NCBI RefSeq assembly: GCF_900187385.1
Contig: NZ_FYEY01000001.1
Coordinates: 6,696,001-6,760,000 of the forward strand
Length of the DNA: 64,000 bases
Origin: Streptomyces sp. 2114.4
Lineage (GTDB): Bacteria; Actinomycetota; Actinomycetes; Streptomycetales; Streptomycetaceae
Reading direction: 5' to 3'
Shown here piece after piece: positions 43,647-53,744 of this stretch. The notes under the pieces were generated by a model. That model made no database searches and was not told where the DNA came from. It was given only the letters and a program-made list of their open reading frames with translations. Numbering within the stretch: position 1 is the stretch's first letter; the number at the start of each line of letters is the position of its first letter. The translations under genes were made by a program, and so were the position numbers.

Positions 43647-44391
43647 AGGCCGCCGCCCGGTGGCCCTTCGGTTCCGCGGCCGTGAGCGCGGACTTGGTGA
43701 CATCGGCGACCAGTTCGACGACATCGGGCCCGTACGCCTGTGAGTTGACCACCTTCAGCAGCAGACAGAACTGGCCGTCGGCGCCGTGCTTACGGGCCAG
43801 CCGGGCCCGGTTGCGGACCAGATGACGGACCGCGGCCCGGTGGGTGACCGGGCGCTGGCCGGCCGCCAGGAACACCGGGCGGTCGCCGCCCTCACCTGCG
43901 GTCAGCCGCGCCAGCAGGACATATTCGACCGCGCCGGGCTCCATCCGGTACGCCGTGCCGCCGATCGTGAAGGTGCCGCGGCCCGCGCCGGACAAGTCGC
44001 CCGGGTGCACCATGACACCCGGCAGCAGATTGGCCAGATGGGCCGCCAGCCGCCGGTGCGCGGTCGGGTCACCGACACAGAACTCGGTGCGCGCCCCGAA
44101 GCCCTGCAGGCCGGTGTCGTGCGGGGCCACCTCGGGGTGCGCACCACAGTTCTCGATCACCGCGGCCAGCCCGAGCAGCGCCAGCGCGTCATGACGGGGG
44201 ATGCTCCAGTGCGCCGAGGTGCTGTCCCGGTGGGTGACCAGCACACACTCCGAACCGTCCGGCAGCCCGAAGAAGCCTTGTTCGCGGGTCAGCTTCCGCC
44301 GGACCGTCGCCGAGTGCACGGCCCAGCCGGCCGCCAGGCCCACGATCAGGGCTACGGCCGCCGCGGTCAGGAGCAGCAGGGTGTCGTCCAT
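43645..44391 (-). CDS. Membrane-anchored hypothetical protein
   Basis: This 248-aa protein begins MDDTLLLLTAAAVALIVGLA, a single N-terminal helix with the rest soluble. The body carries words such as SECVLVTHRDSTSAHWSIPR and NRARLARKHGADGQFCLLLK that give no family I can name. It has no catalytic motif. ATG 44391 lacks a good ribosome site but opens the only sensible membrane anchor. It is divergent from the gamma-glutamyltransferase gene. Confidence 0.7.
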   Translation of the reverse strand: MDDTLLLLTAAAVALIVGLAAGWAVHSATVRRKLTREQGFFGLPDGSECVLVTHRDSTSAHWSIPRHDALALLGLAAVIENCGAHPEVAPHDTGLQGFGARTEFCVGDPTAHRRLAAHLANLLPGVMVHPGDLSGAGRGTFTIGGTAYRMEPGAVEYVLLARLTAGEGGDRPVFLAAGQRPVTHRAAVRHLVRNRARLARKHGADGQFCLLLKVVNSQAYGPDVVELVADVTKSALTAAEPKGHRAAA

Positions 44392-44621
44392 GGCCGGGGA
44401 GCGTAGCGGCTCACCGGCTGGGTGTTCGAGGGCGGGGCGGGGGCCCGGGGCGGCTTGCCCCGGTCCGTACCGGCCTACCTGTTCCGTACGGAAAAGGGGG
44501 CAGCTGATCCCCGCCGTCATCAGGGCGGCGGCAGGCCAAAAGCCCTCTGTCCGCGGGCTGTTGGGCCGAGTAGGCTCCGCCCCCTGCTGCCCCGTGCGCA
44601 CGCTCAGGAGGAATATCCGGT

Positions 44622-46469
44622 ATGAGCAGAGCCCGACGCCTCACCGTCCTGGGAGCGGCCGCCGCGCTGGCCGGCTCCCTCGTGGCGGTCCCGGCCGCCG
44701 CCGCGCCCGCCGCACCACCTGCCGCACCCGTCCGGCCGGCTCCCGCGGCCCAGGACCGCGCTCCCACCGCCACACCGGAGAAGACACCGGTCGCCGTCGG
44801 CTCCGGCGGGGCCGTCGCCAGCGTCGACGCGGATGCCTCGGCCGCCGGGATCGCGGTGCTCGCACAGGGCGGCAACGCCGTGGACGCAGCGGTCGCCACC
44901 GCCGCCGCCCTCGGCGTCACCGAGCCCTACTCCTCGGGCATCGGTGGCGGCGGCTACTTCGTCTTCTACGACGCCAAGACCCGGACCGTACGCACCCTCG
45001 ACGGCCGGGAGACCGCCCCGCACTCCGCCGGCCGGGACCTCTTCCTGGAGAACGGCACCCCGATCCCGTTCGCCGACGCCGTCACCAGCGGCCTGAGCGT
45101 CGGCACCCCGGGGACCCCCGCCACCTGGGACACCGCCCTGCGCACCTGGGGCAGCCGGTCGCTGGGGCAGGTGCTGCGGCCCGCCCGGCAGCTGGCCGCG
45201 GACGGCTTCACGGTCGATGCGACCTTCCGCCAGCAGACCGCGGAAAACGAGGCGCGCTTCAAGGACTTCCCGGCGACCGCAGACCTCTTCCTGCCCGGCG
45301 GCAAGCCGCCGGCGGTCGGCTCGACGCTCAAGAATCCCGATCTGGCCCGCACCTACGGGGAGTTGGCGACGAAGGGCATACGGGCGCTCTACGACGGCGC
45401 ACTGGGCCGGGACATCGTCCGTACCGTCGGCAAGCCACCGGTGCGCTCCGGAGCCACCCGCAGGGTGCGGCCCGGCAAGCTGACCGCAGCCGATCTGCGC
45501 GCCTACCGGGTGCTCGGCCAGGCGCCGACCCACACCCGCTACCGGGGCCTCGACGTCTACGGCATCGGGCCGTCCTCCTCGGGCGGCACCACCATCGCCG
45601 AGGCGCTCAACATCCTGGAGCGGAGCGACGTCTCCCGGCTGAGCGAGAAGCAGTACCTCCACCGGTACCTGGAGGCGAGCCGGATCGCCTTCGCCGACCG
45701 CGGCCGCTGGGTCGGCGACCCGTCGCAGGAGGACGTACCGGCCAAGGCCCTCACCTCCCAGCGCTTCGCCGACTCCCGGGCCTGCCTGATCCGCGACGAC
45801 AAGGCGCTGACCAGCCCCCTCGCACCCGGCGACCCCCGCCATCCGCGGCGCTGCGCCACCGGCGGCAAGGGCGTCCCGACGACGTACGAGGGGGAGAACA
45901 CCACCCATCTGACCGTCGCCGACAAGTGGGGCAACGTCGTTGCCTACACCCTGACCATCGAGCAGACCGGCGGCAGCGGCATCGTCGTCCCGCACCGCGG
46001 CTTCCTGCTCAACAACGAGCTCACGGACTTCTCCTTCACGCCCGTGGATCCGGCGGTGCATGACCCCAACCTTCCCGGGCCCGGCAAGCGGCCGCGCTCG
46101 TCCACCTCGCCGACGGTCGTGCTGCGCCACGGCCGGCCGGTGGTGGCGCTCGGGTCGCCCGGCGGCGCGACCATCATCACGACCGTGCTGCAGAGCCTGG
46201 TCAACCACCTCGACCGCGGAATGCCGCTGGTCGACGCCATCGCCGCGCCGCGCGCCAGCCAGCGCAACGCGGCGACGACCGAACTCGAACCCGGCCTGTG
46301 GAACAGCCCGGTCCGCGGGCAACTCGAGGCGATCGGACATGCGTTCAAGCAGAACCCGGAGATCGGCGCGGCGACCGGCGTCCAGCGGCTGCCGGACGGC
46401 CGCTGGCTGGCCGCGGCGGAGAAGGTACGGCGCGGCGGCGGCTCGGCAAGGGTCGTCCACCCGTCGTAA
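44622..46469 (+). CDS. ggt: Gamma-glutamyltransferase, secreted
   Basis: This 615-aa exported N-terminal-nucleophile enzyme cleaves or transfers the gamma-glutamyl group of glutathione-like thiols and gamma-glutamyl peptides. It has a Sec signal (LTVLGAAAALAGSLVAVPAA), the GNAVDAAVATAAALGVTEPY and SSGIGGGGYFVFYD blocks and a self-cleavage site at YEGENTTHLTVADKWGN, where Thr near residue 427 becomes the nucleophile of the small subunit. SPGGATIITTVLQSL closes the active site. Cleavage makes the large and small subunits. Length is normal. Confidence 0.93.
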   Translation: MSRARRLTVLGAAAALAGSLVAVPAAAAPAAPPAAPVRPAPAAQDRAPTATPEKTPVAVGSGGAVASVDADASAAGIAVLAQGGNAVDAAVATAAALGVTEPYSSGIGGGGYFVFYDAKTRTVRTLDGRETAPHSAGRDLFLENGTPIPFADAVTSGLSVGTPGTPATWDTALRTWGSRSLGQVLRPARQLAADGFTVDATFRQQTAENEARFKDFPATADLFLPGGKPPAVGSTLKNPDLARTYGELATKGIRALYDGALGRDIVRTVGKPPVRSGATRRVRPGKLTAADLRAYRVLGQAPTHTRYRGLDVYGIGPSSSGGTTIAEALNILERSDVSRLSEKQYLHRYLEASRIAFADRGRWVGDPSQEDVPAKALTSQRFADSRACLIRDDKALTSPLAPGDPRHPRRCATGGKGVPTTYEGENTTHLTVADKWGNVVAYTLTIEQTGGSGIVVPHRGFLLNNELTDFSFTPVDPAVHDPNLPGPGKRPRSSTSPTVVLRHGRPVVALGSPGGATIITTVLQSLVNHLDRGMPLVDAIAAPRASQRNAATTELEPGLWNSPVRGQLEAIGHAFKQNPEIGAATGVQRLPDGRWLAAAEKVRRGGGSARVVHPS

Positions 46470-46470
46470 C

Positions 46471-46540
46471 GGCGCGCACCGAGCGTCCCGTCGTCACGGC
46501 GTGCACCGCTCGTCCCGCCACGGTGTGCACCGCCCGTCGC
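46471..46540. repeat. Three imperfect ~24-bp tandem repeats
   Basis: The unit resembles GTGCACCGCTCGTCCCGCCA and recurs three times after the ggt stop, with small changes. No coding frame or known repeat family explains it. Confidence 0.5.
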
Positions 46541-46711
46541 GCCCCGGGTACGTGACCGGGCGTCACAGCACCGGAACACGGCGAGCCGCTGTGTGCCGTC
46601 CGTGTGTCGTCTATGTGGCGCACCGCGCGGCATCGTTGATGGCCCTCCCCGCGAGGATTAGCCTCCTGGGACCGTTCGTTCGAATGAGCGGTTCCAGGGA
46701 GGGCACGCAGC

Positions 46712-48199
46712 GTGAGCGTTGACGAGAGTCAGGACAGCGGGACCGGTCCGGCCCCGGCTCGGCACATCGGTGCCGAGACCGGGGAGTGGGAAGGCCTCGC
46801 CGAGCAGGCGCGGGCGCTGGCCGAGGGGCGGGTGACCTCGACCGCGCTGGTACGGCGGTCGCTGGAACGCATCGAGGCCACCCAGGCCGGCGTCAACGCC
46901 TTCCGCCGGGTACGGGCCGAGGCCGCGATGGCGGAGGCCGCACAGGCCGACCGCAGGCTGGCGCACGGCGAGCGGCTGCCGTTGCTCGGAGTGCCGGTCG
47001 CCGTCAAGGACGACACCGATGTGGCGGGCGAGCCCACCGCGTTCGGCTGCGCCGGCGAGTTCCCGCCCAAGGAGCGCGATGCCGAGGTCGTCCGGCGGCT
47101 GCGCGCGGCCGGGGCGATCATCGTCGGCAAGACCAACGCCTGCGAACTGGGCCAGTGGCCGTTCACCGAGGGCCCGGCCTTCGGCAACACCTGCAACCCC
47201 TGGAACCTCGCCCACACCCCGGGCGGTTCCTCCGGCGGCTCGGCCGCCGCGGTCGCGGCCGGGCTGGTACCCGCCGCGCTCGGCACCGACGGCGCCGGTT
47301 CGGTCCGCATCCCCGCCGCCTGGTCCCATCTCGTCGGCATCAAACCCCAGCGCGGCCGCATCTCCACCTGGCCGGACCCGGAGTCCTTCCAGGGCATCAC
47401 CGGTATCGGACCGCTGGCCCGTACGGTCGAGGACGCGGCGCTGCTGCTGGACGTGGCCAGCGGCAACCACGACGGCGATCTGCACCGGCCGCCCGCCATC
47501 GCGGCGCGCGAGGCGGCCGGCCGCGACCCGGGCCGGTTGCGGATCGCGCTGTCGTGGAAGGCCGCCTTCACCTTCACCCCCAAGCCGCTGCACCCCGATG
47601 TCCGGGAGGCGGTGACGGGCGTGGCCCGCACCCTGGCCCGGCTGGGGCACTTCGTGGAGGAGGCGGAGCCGGACTACGGGCTGGTCGGACTGGCCTTCGT
47701 CCCGCGCGCCACGGCCGGGGTGGGGGAGTGGGCGGGCCGGGTCCCCGACCCCTCCCTCCTGGACCGCCGTACGCGGGAGGCGGCGCGGATGGGACGGCTG
47801 CTCGGCGGGCCGGTACTGCGCCGGGCGCGCGCCGTCGAAAGGCGTCAACAGCGCCGGATCGGCGCGCTGTTCGGCCCCTACGACGTCCTGCTGACCCCGA
47901 CCACCGCCACCCCGCCCCCGCGGATCGGCACCCTCGCCAAGCTCAGCGGCTGGCGTACGGACCAGGCCATGATCGCCGCCTGTCCGTACGCCTGGCCGTG
48001 GAACGTCCTCGGCTGGCCGGGCGTGAGCGTCCCCGCCGGATTCAGCGCCGGCGGCCTGCCGCTGGGCGCCCAACTGCTCGGCCCGGCCCACAGCGAGCCA
48101 CGGCTGATCTCGCTGGCCGCCCAGCTCCAGGACGATCTGCGCTGGCACGAGCGGCGGCCTGCGGAGCATCCGGCGTCGCTCAACGGGGCGCGCCGCTAG
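46712..48199 (+). CDS. Amidase (amidase-signature family)
   Basis: This is a 495-aa enzyme of the Ser-cisSer-Lys amidase family. Lys99 in LLGVPVAVKDD, the cis-Ser of HTPGGSSGGSAAAV (about 173-174) and the nucleophile Ser197 of GTDGAGSVRIPAAW are all present. YDVLLTPTTATPPPRIGTL and a C-terminal GVSVPAGFSAGGLPLGAQLL complete the fold. It could hydrolyse small amides. Without GatB/GatC neighbours it is not the tRNA amidotransferase. Start GTG 46712 has GGGAGGG about nine bases upstream. Confidence 0.9.
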   Translation: MSVDESQDSGTGPAPARHIGAETGEWEGLAEQARALAEGRVTSTALVRRSLERIEATQAGVNAFRRVRAEAAMAEAAQADRRLAHGERLPLLGVPVAVKDDTDVAGEPTAFGCAGEFPPKERDAEVVRRLRAAGAIIVGKTNACELGQWPFTEGPAFGNTCNPWNLAHTPGGSSGGSAAAVAAGLVPAALGTDGAGSVRIPAAWSHLVGIKPQRGRISTWPDPESFQGITGIGPLARTVEDAALLLDVASGNHDGDLHRPPAIAAREAAGRDPGRLRIALSWKAAFTFTPKPLHPDVREAVTGVARTLARLGHFVEEAEPDYGLVGLAFVPRATAGVGEWAGRVPDPSLLDRRTREAARMGRLLGGPVLRRARAVERRQQRRIGALFGPYDVLLTPTTATPPPRIGTLAKLSGWRTDQAMIAACPYAWPWNVLGWPGVSVPAGFSAGGLPLGAQLLGPAHSEPRLISLAAQLQDDLRWHERRPAEHPASLNGARR

Positions 48200-48742
48200 G
48201 GAGTCATCCGGATCAGTCGGTCCGGATTCCCTTTCCGCGGAGCGGATATGGCGCTACGTCGCGCGTCATTCGGGTGTCCCGCACTCCATACGACCGGGTC
48301 CGGCCTTACACCCCTCTCGCACATTCTTCCGGTCGCCGTCTTCTGGGCAATCGGGGATTATCGCGGATCCCGAGGGGACATCAGGAATTCTGCGGTATCG
48401 GCGAGACTCCGGTGGATAGAATGTCGCGCGCTGCTCGCGATGGCGGTCGGTGAGGTCGGCGGTGGGGGGCGAGGGCGCCGTGACGGAGTTGCCGGAACAC
48501 GCAAGCCAGAGCCGCCCTGCCCGAAGCCCTGAACATGCGTTCGCTATTTCTGGCCTGCGACGCTTACCGCTCGCCCGCAATATCCTCGAGCGATCACCGC
48601 AAAACGGTCCACGCAACAGCGTGGACCGTCTTTCTTTTGCCTGGTGTTCGCCTCGGTGTTCGCTTCCGGGACCATGAAGCGGACGGGTAGCGAGAAGCGG
48701 GTGCTTCGTTTTCCCGACAAGAAAAATGTGGAGTGTGATGCC
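48200..48742. other. Upstream region of the surface-protein gene
   Basis: No gene is supported. Bases 48290-48430 have lower GC than their surroundings. A strong stem with T-rich tail (48604-48638) sits about 105 bases before the next start and could end an upstream short transcript or act as a leader attenuator. Confidence 0.4.
48604..48638 (+). terminator. Rho-independent-type stem with T-tract
   Basis: ACGGTCCACGC, loop AACA, GCGTGGACCGT, then CTTTCTTTT. This is the best classical terminator in the window and is unusual for so GC-rich a genome. It precedes the surface-protein gene, so it ends upstream transcription or attenuates a leader. Confidence 0.8.
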
Positions 48743-51328
48743 ATGAACCGAGTCGGCAGAGAATCTCGCCGGTCGGCCTGGAGGCTTGTGGAGGCGCTGG
48801 CGCGCATGGCGTTATCCGTTCTTTTGCTGGCGGGCGGCGCCGTGGGAGCGACGGCTGGACCGGCCGCCGCTTCGACGGCCGACGGCACGTTGACGGTGCA
48901 GGTGCTGCGCGACTTCTTCGGCACCGGCGTGATCAACGCGGCGATGGACGTACCGCAGCGGGGCATGAAGGTGGAGGTCTCCGACCCCGCCGGGCACCAT
49001 GTCACCGGCGTCACGGATGCCACGGGCAAGGTCGTGGTCTCGCGGTCGACCGTGCTGAGCGGCGGCCAGTACCGCGTCGACGTCAGCATCCCGGCACCGT
49101 ACCGCGACTACCTGCGGGCGGCGCCCGCGTCGACGGCGGAGAACCACTTCGACAGCTTCACGTCGTTCGTGGAGGTGTCGGACGGAAAGAACGACTCGGT
49201 GGTGACGGGGGTGTGGGACCCGGCCGACTACACGCTCCCGGACTCGCGGTACTTCGTGCCGGTCCACAACGGCGCCAACGGGACCGACAACCGGGCCTTG
49301 GTGGCGTTCGGGACGAAGACCCGGGGCACGTGTCCCACCGATGTGGCGTGCCCGGCCACGCTGGCCACGCAGGACCAGGTGGGCACGACGTTCGGGTTGG
49401 CCTACGACAAGGACCGGACCCGGCTGTTCCAGAGCGCGTTCGCCCGCCGGTACGCCCCGTACGGGCCGAAGGGCAGTGGCGCGATCTACACGGTGCCGGT
49501 CGGCGGTTCGGGTGCGCCGGAGCTGTTCGCGCAGGTGCCGGGCGCCGCGGTGACGCAGCACGACACCGCCAACATGATCAAGGATCCCGGGTTCACCGAC
49601 GCACCGGGCAAGGAGAGCATCGGTGGCCTGGCCCTGTCGGAGGACGGCGCCACGCTGTACGCGGTGAACCTACGGACCCGCAGCCTGGTGAGCTTCGACG
49701 CGACCGGGGCGACCGCCGCGGCGCCCAAGTCGACGGTCGCGATCCCGGACCCGGGGTGCGCGAGCCCCGGCGACTGGCGGCCGTTCGGTCTCCAGGTCCA
49801 CAACAACACGCTGTACGTCGGCGGTGTGTGCAGCGCGGAGAGCACGCGGCAGCGCGCGGACCTGAAAGCCTTCGTCTCCACCTACGACGGCAAGCGGTTC
49901 ACCACGGTGCTGAGCCACCCGCTCACGGGTGTACGCGGCAGCGTCTTCGGTTCCGGCGACAAGGCCACCCACTGGAACCCGTGGAACACCGGCCTGGACA
50001 CGTGGGACGACCGGAAGGCGGGCGGCGTCTTCATCGATCCGCAACCGGAGCTGGCCTCCCTCGCCTTCGCCCGGGACGGCTCGATGATCCTGGGTTTCCG
50101 CGACCGGTTCATGGACGCGGTCAGTTGGGGAGGGCTGGACCCCCGCCCGGGGAACGACACGGCGGAACTCGGCATGTCCGGTGGTGACATCACCATGGTC
50201 TGCGCCACTCCCACCGGTGAATACCAGTGGGAAGGCACCGGGAGCTGTCCCAACCACGCCACCCCCGCCAACAGTGGCGGCCAGGGCGCCGATGTCGTCG
50301 AATACTTCCCGGGCGACTTCTACGCCAACGCGCACCAGGAGACCGCGCTGGGGTCGGTGGCCTATATCCCGCAGCAGGAATGGGTCGTCAGCACGGAGTT
50401 CGACCCGGTCGTCAACGTCGCGACCTCAGGGACCGGGTACCACCACATCACGACCGGTCAGGGCCCGGGCAACAACCCGACCGCCAACGGGTTCCAGTTC
50501 GTCAGCCAGCAACAAGGCGGTTTCGGCAAGGCCGGCGGGCTCGGCGACATCGCGTACGCGGCGGCGAACGCGCCGATCCAGATCGGCAACGTCGTGTGGT
50601 TCGACGGCGACCACAACGGGATCCAGGACCCGGGGCACGTGCTGCTGCCGGGGGCGACGATCAACCTGCTGGACGCGGACGGCAAACAGGTCGCCACGAC
50701 CAGGACCAATGCCGCCGGCGAGTACTACTTCGGTGGTGTCGGCGCCGAGTACCAGCTCACACCGGGGGCGAAATACACGGTGCAGTTCGACGTGTGCACC
50801 GCGGACACCGGCAAGGTGCCCGGCCGGCCCCCGGCGAGCGCGCTGCGGTTCACGCTCCCGCGGGCCGGTGCCCACCGTGCGCATGACTCCAATGTGACTC
50901 CGCCGACCACCGGTCCGTTGTGCAACGGCCGTGCGCCGGTCACGGCGCCGGACAAGCCGGGCGGGGTCGATCACACGATCGACGCCGGGGTGTACATCCC
51001 GAAGGCAACCCCGACGCCGTCCCCGACTCCGACCCCGACGGTGCCCCCGAGCTCTTCCCCGACGCCGAGCCCGAACCCGACGTCGCCTCCGAGCTCCCCG
51101 GCGCCGAGCCTGCCCCCGACGCCGAACCCGGCCTCACCACCGGCCGCTACGCCACCGGCACCCGCACCGCCTGCCCACAACCCGGGCCCGGGCGGTGGGA
51201 GCACGGGTTCGTTGGCACACACCGGTACGTCCGGGCTGCCAACGATGATCGCCCTCGCCGGTCTGCTGGTGGGTGCGGGCCTGGTCATCGCGTTGATGAG
51301 CCGGAAGCGCCGCGCCCGGAAGCGCTGA
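48743..51328 (+). CDS. Cell-wall-anchored SdrB-like surface protein
   Basis: This is an 861-aa exported protein. It has a signal peptide (WRLVEALARMALSVLLLAGG to AAAST), a carboxypeptidase-like first domain (MKVEVSDPAGHHVTGVTDAT), a large beta-propeller-like centre with LALSEDGATLYAVNLRTR, and an SdrD B-like domain (IGNVVWFDGDHNGIQDPGHV). A ~75-residue Pro/Thr/Ser spacer leads to a sorting signal: LAHTG, hydrophobic LPTMIALAGLLVGAGLVIAL, then SRKRRARKR. LAxTG is the class E sortase type common in Streptomyces. ATG 48743 has GGAG about nine bases upstream. It may act in adhesion or aerial growth. Confidence 0.88.
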   Translation: MNRVGRESRRSAWRLVEALARMALSVLLLAGGAVGATAGPAAASTADGTLTVQVLRDFFGTGVINAAMDVPQRGMKVEVSDPAGHHVTGVTDATGKVVVSRSTVLSGGQYRVDVSIPAPYRDYLRAAPASTAENHFDSFTSFVEVSDGKNDSVVTGVWDPADYTLPDSRYFVPVHNGANGTDNRALVAFGTKTRGTCPTDVACPATLATQDQVGTTFGLAYDKDRTRLFQSAFARRYAPYGPKGSGAIYTVPVGGSGAPELFAQVPGAAVTQHDTANMIKDPGFTDAPGKESIGGLALSEDGATLYAVNLRTRSLVSFDATGATAAAPKSTVAIPDPGCASPGDWRPFGLQVHNNTLYVGGVCSAESTRQRADLKAFVSTYDGKRFTTVLSHPLTGVRGSVFGSGDKATHWNPWNTGLDTWDDRKAGGVFIDPQPELASLAFARDGSMILGFRDRFMDAVSWGGLDPRPGNDTAELGMSGGDITMVCATPTGEYQWEGTGSCPNHATPANSGGQGADVVEYFPGDFYANAHQETALGSVAYIPQQEWVVSTEFDPVVNVATSGTGYHHITTGQGPGNNPTANGFQFVSQQQGGFGKAGGLGDIAYAAANAPIQIGNVVWFDGDHNGIQDPGHVLLPGATINLLDADGKQVATTRTNAAGEYYFGGVGAEYQLTPGAKYTVQFDVCTADTGKVPGRPPASALRFTLPRAGAHRAHDSNVTPPTTGPLCNGRAPVTAPDKPGGVDHTIDAGVYIPKATPTPSPTPTPTVPPSSSPTPSPNPTSPPSSPAPSLPPTPNPASPPAATPPAPAPPAHNPGPGGGSTGSLAHTGTSGLPTMIALAGLLVGAGLVIALMSRKRRARKR

Positions 51329-51476
51329 ACGAAACGCACCACAGCGATCTGCCTGCCCGCGGTCCGGATGACGCAGGCAGGCAGATCACCTCCCGGCCGG
51401 TCCACGAGGGCCGGCCTCGGCGTCGTCTGTCACCAAACTGCCGAGTGCCGCCGCGACCGAACGGTGGCCGAGCAGC

Positions 51477-52310
51477 GTGGTGACCGAGAGGTGGATCAGA
51501 AGAGTGTCAGCGTCGAGCCGCGTGCGGAGCGTGAGAACCCGGCAAGCTCCACCGGACCGTGCGGCTGACCGGCGCCGATGGCTGCGGCCACGCCGGGCGG
51601 CAGCCGTCATCGCCGCCGCGGCCGCCGCGGTGGCCGCGTTCCTTCTCGCCGACGGCGTCTTTGGCCCCAGCGGTCCGCGCGCACTGACGTCGGAGGAGGC
51701 GAACCGGCTGGCGATCACGCGGTTCCGTAACTACGAGGCGCACGGCCGCGCGGTGACGATCACTGTGCCGGGTACCGCCGGCGGGCTGACCGTCACCGGG
51801 TCCGTCGACTACCGGGCCAAGCTCGGTTACGGCGTGGTGCACGGCACCGGGCGCGACACCTCCAGCGACGGGCTGATCGAGTGGACGGCCACCTCAGTGT
51901 TCGTCCATCCGATGGCGAACGCCCCGGCGCACGCACCCGCGTCGCCGCCCCGCTCGGCCTGGTACCGTCGCCCGCTGCTGGCGTCCGGCAGCGCGCTGGA
52001 CAGTTCGCTGACCATCGCGCTCGGTCTCGGCAGCGACCGGCCTGACAACGCCGAACTGCTGCCGCAGAACGGCGCCGCCTGGTGGGGACAAGACCAGGTG
52101 GCCGGGCATCGGGTGGACGTCATGACCGGGCCGTCCTCCCCCGGCCGCTCCGGTACGGCGGGCAACGTGCGCTACTGGGTCGGCCCGGACGGCACCATGT
52201 ACCGGGTCCGCGTCAGCGTGGGTTCCGAGCCGCAGCCGGTGGTCATCGATTTCGACACCCAGAAGTACGCTCCGGTCGAGCCGGTACCCGGAGTCACCCC
52301 GAGCCGGTAG
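51477..52310 (+). CDS. Single-pass membrane protein, extracytoplasmic
   Basis: This 277-aa protein has a basic lead, one helix (AAAVIAAAAAAVAAFLLADG, about residues 41-60) and a ~215-residue outer domain rich in strands (RAVTITVPGTAGGLTVTGSV, then WVGPDGTMYRVRVSVGSEPQ). The fold resembles LppX/LolA-type or secretin-free carrier domains by pattern only; I cannot name it. GTG 51477 and GTG 51480 are equal start choices. It sits 149 bases after the surface-protein gene on the same strand and may be its partner. Confidence 0.7.
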   Translation: MVTERWIRRVSASSRVRSVRTRQAPPDRAADRRRWLRPRRAAAVIAAAAAAVAAFLLADGVFGPSGPRALTSEEANRLAITRFRNYEAHGRAVTITVPGTAGGLTVTGSVDYRAKLGYGVVHGTGRDTSSDGLIEWTATSVFVHPMANAPAHAPASPPRSAWYRRPLLASGSALDSSLTIALGLGSDRPDNAELLPQNGAAWWGQDQVAGHRVDVMTGPSSPGRSGTAGNVRYWVGPDGTMYRVRVSVGSEPQPVVIDFDTQKYAPVEPVPGVTPSR

Positions 52311-52314
52311 CTGC

Positions 52315-53655
52315 TCAGGACGTCTGCACCCGCGCGTGCGCGGCGAGCAGGGACGCCGGCGGCAGGGGGACGCCTGCCGTCTTCGGAAGGGCCGGAACGG
52401 CCGGGACAGCGGTGGCGCCCGTAGTGGTGGCACGGGGGAACTGCGGCTGCGGATCCGGCACCGCGACCTCGGTGAACGGGATGCCACCGGGCGCCGTCGG
52501 CACCGCCCACCGGCCGGCCGGCGAGGGCGACTCGGCCGGAAGCGGGCAGGACGCGGTGGTCGCGAGCCGGGCGGGCACGGTGGTGCGCAGATCGTTGCCG
52601 CGCAGGCAGTTGCCCCGTCCCCGCGTGGCGGTGGGGAACGCCCAGCCGACGTCGATGCCGTTACCGGTGAACGTGTTGTCCACGATCTGGTTGCCCACCG
52701 GAGGCAGGTCGGCGGTTGCGGTGATCACGAGCCCGGCGTTGCTGTTGCCGGCGATGCGGTTGCGGACGAACCGGTTGTCGCTGCCGCCGTCGATGCCGAT
52801 GCCGAGCCCCCACCCGCCGTCGGCCTGCACGGGGGTGGCCCGCTGCTGGTTGGCGGCGATCAGATTGCCCGCGATGACGGCGCTCTGCTGCGGGAGCAGT
52901 TTCTCCTGGTGGTCGGAGTCGGTGGTCAGGCCGACCCGGTTGCCGACCAGGCGGTTGCCGACCACGTACATGTCTCCGCCGGCGTTGGTGCCTTCGTAGC
53001 CGACCGCGTTGAGTTCGGCGATGTTGTCCCGCACCACGACGCGACAGGGCTTGCACTGTCCGACGTAGATCCCCGAGTCGGCCCCTCCTGACGCGTACGA
53101 GTGCTCGATGACACCGTTCTGTGCGGAGAACGCATAGATGCCGTACAGCCCGTTGCGGGTCGCGGTCACATACGAGACCAGGAACGACTTCAGGAAGGTG
53201 ACGGGCTCGTCGCCGGTGTCGTAGCCGCCGCTTCGCCCCGGTAGCCCGGCGACCGCTTTCGCCGAACCGGTGACCAGGACCCCGTTCTGCGTGTTGTTCT
53301 TCACGGTCAGGTTCTCCACGGCCACCCCGGGCGCCGCGACGACGACACCGTTCGGCTGCCGCAGCCGCCCGTCGATGACGACCTTGTCCCGGGACGCGCC
53401 GCGAAGAGTGAGGCGAGCCGTGTCGATCTTCACCGACTCGTGGTACACGCCCGGAGCGACCAGCACCAGATCACCGGGCCGGGCCAACGACACCGCGTCC
53501 GAGATCGTCGGCGCATCGGCGGGCACACGGATCGTCACCTGCGCACCGGCCGGTCGCCGGCCTCTGCCCGCTCCGCCGTCACCGCCGCCGCAGCCGACCA
53601 CAAGTGTCAGCGTGCCCAGTACCGCCGCCAACACGCGAAGAGCTGATCGAGGCAT
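52315..53655 (-). CDS. Parallel beta-helix repeat lipoprotein
   Basis: This is a 446-aa lipoprotein (VLAAVLGTLTLVVGCGGG, lipobox at Cys22). It begins with the NosD/pectin-lyase-like entry TIRVPADAPTISDAVSLARP, then turns of about 20 residues with repeated N-x-I and G-N-x-V words (VRDNIAELN, VVGNRLVGNRVGL, RNRIAGNSNAGLVI). Such folds bind or cut polysaccharide; no catalytic pair could be assigned. It ends in a disordered Pro/Ala tail. The start ATG 53655 diverges from the peroxidase gene, leaving 89 bases. Confidence 0.85.
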   Translation of the reverse strand: MPRSALRVLAAVLGTLTLVVGCGGGDGGAGRGRRPAGAQVTIRVPADAPTISDAVSLARPGDLVLVAPGVYHESVKIDTARLTLRGASRDKVVIDGRLRQPNGVVVAAPGVAVENLTVKNNTQNGVLVTGSAKAVAGLPGRSGGYDTGDEPVTFLKSFLVSYVTATRNGLYGIYAFSAQNGVIEHSYASGGADSGIYVGQCKPCRVVVRDNIAELNAVGYEGTNAGGDMYVVGNRLVGNRVGLTTDSDHQEKLLPQQSAVIAGNLIAANQQRATPVQADGGWGLGIGIDGGSDNRFVRNRIAGNSNAGLVITATADLPPVGNQIVDNTFTGNGIDVGWAFPTATRGRGNCLRGNDLRTTVPARLATTASCPLPAESPSPAGRWAVPTAPGGIPFTEVAVPDPQPQFPRATTTGATAVPAVPALPKTAGVPLPPASLLAAHARVQTS

Positions 53656-53744
53656 GATCCCAGTTTGGCAGCATGACGCCCAATTCCGCGCCGGAATCGG
53701 GAGGTTGACCGCAGGCGCGAGGCGGGTGTGGCACTCTGCACACC

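Noticed and set aside
44604..46460. Minus-strand frame of 618 codons opposite gamma-glutamyltransferase
   Set aside because: The opposite strand has all motifs of the enzyme; this frame has none.
46671..46700. GTTCGAATG-like word considered as part of a tRNA T-loop
   Set aside because: No acceptor or anticodon stems can be formed around it; it is the leader of the amidase gene.
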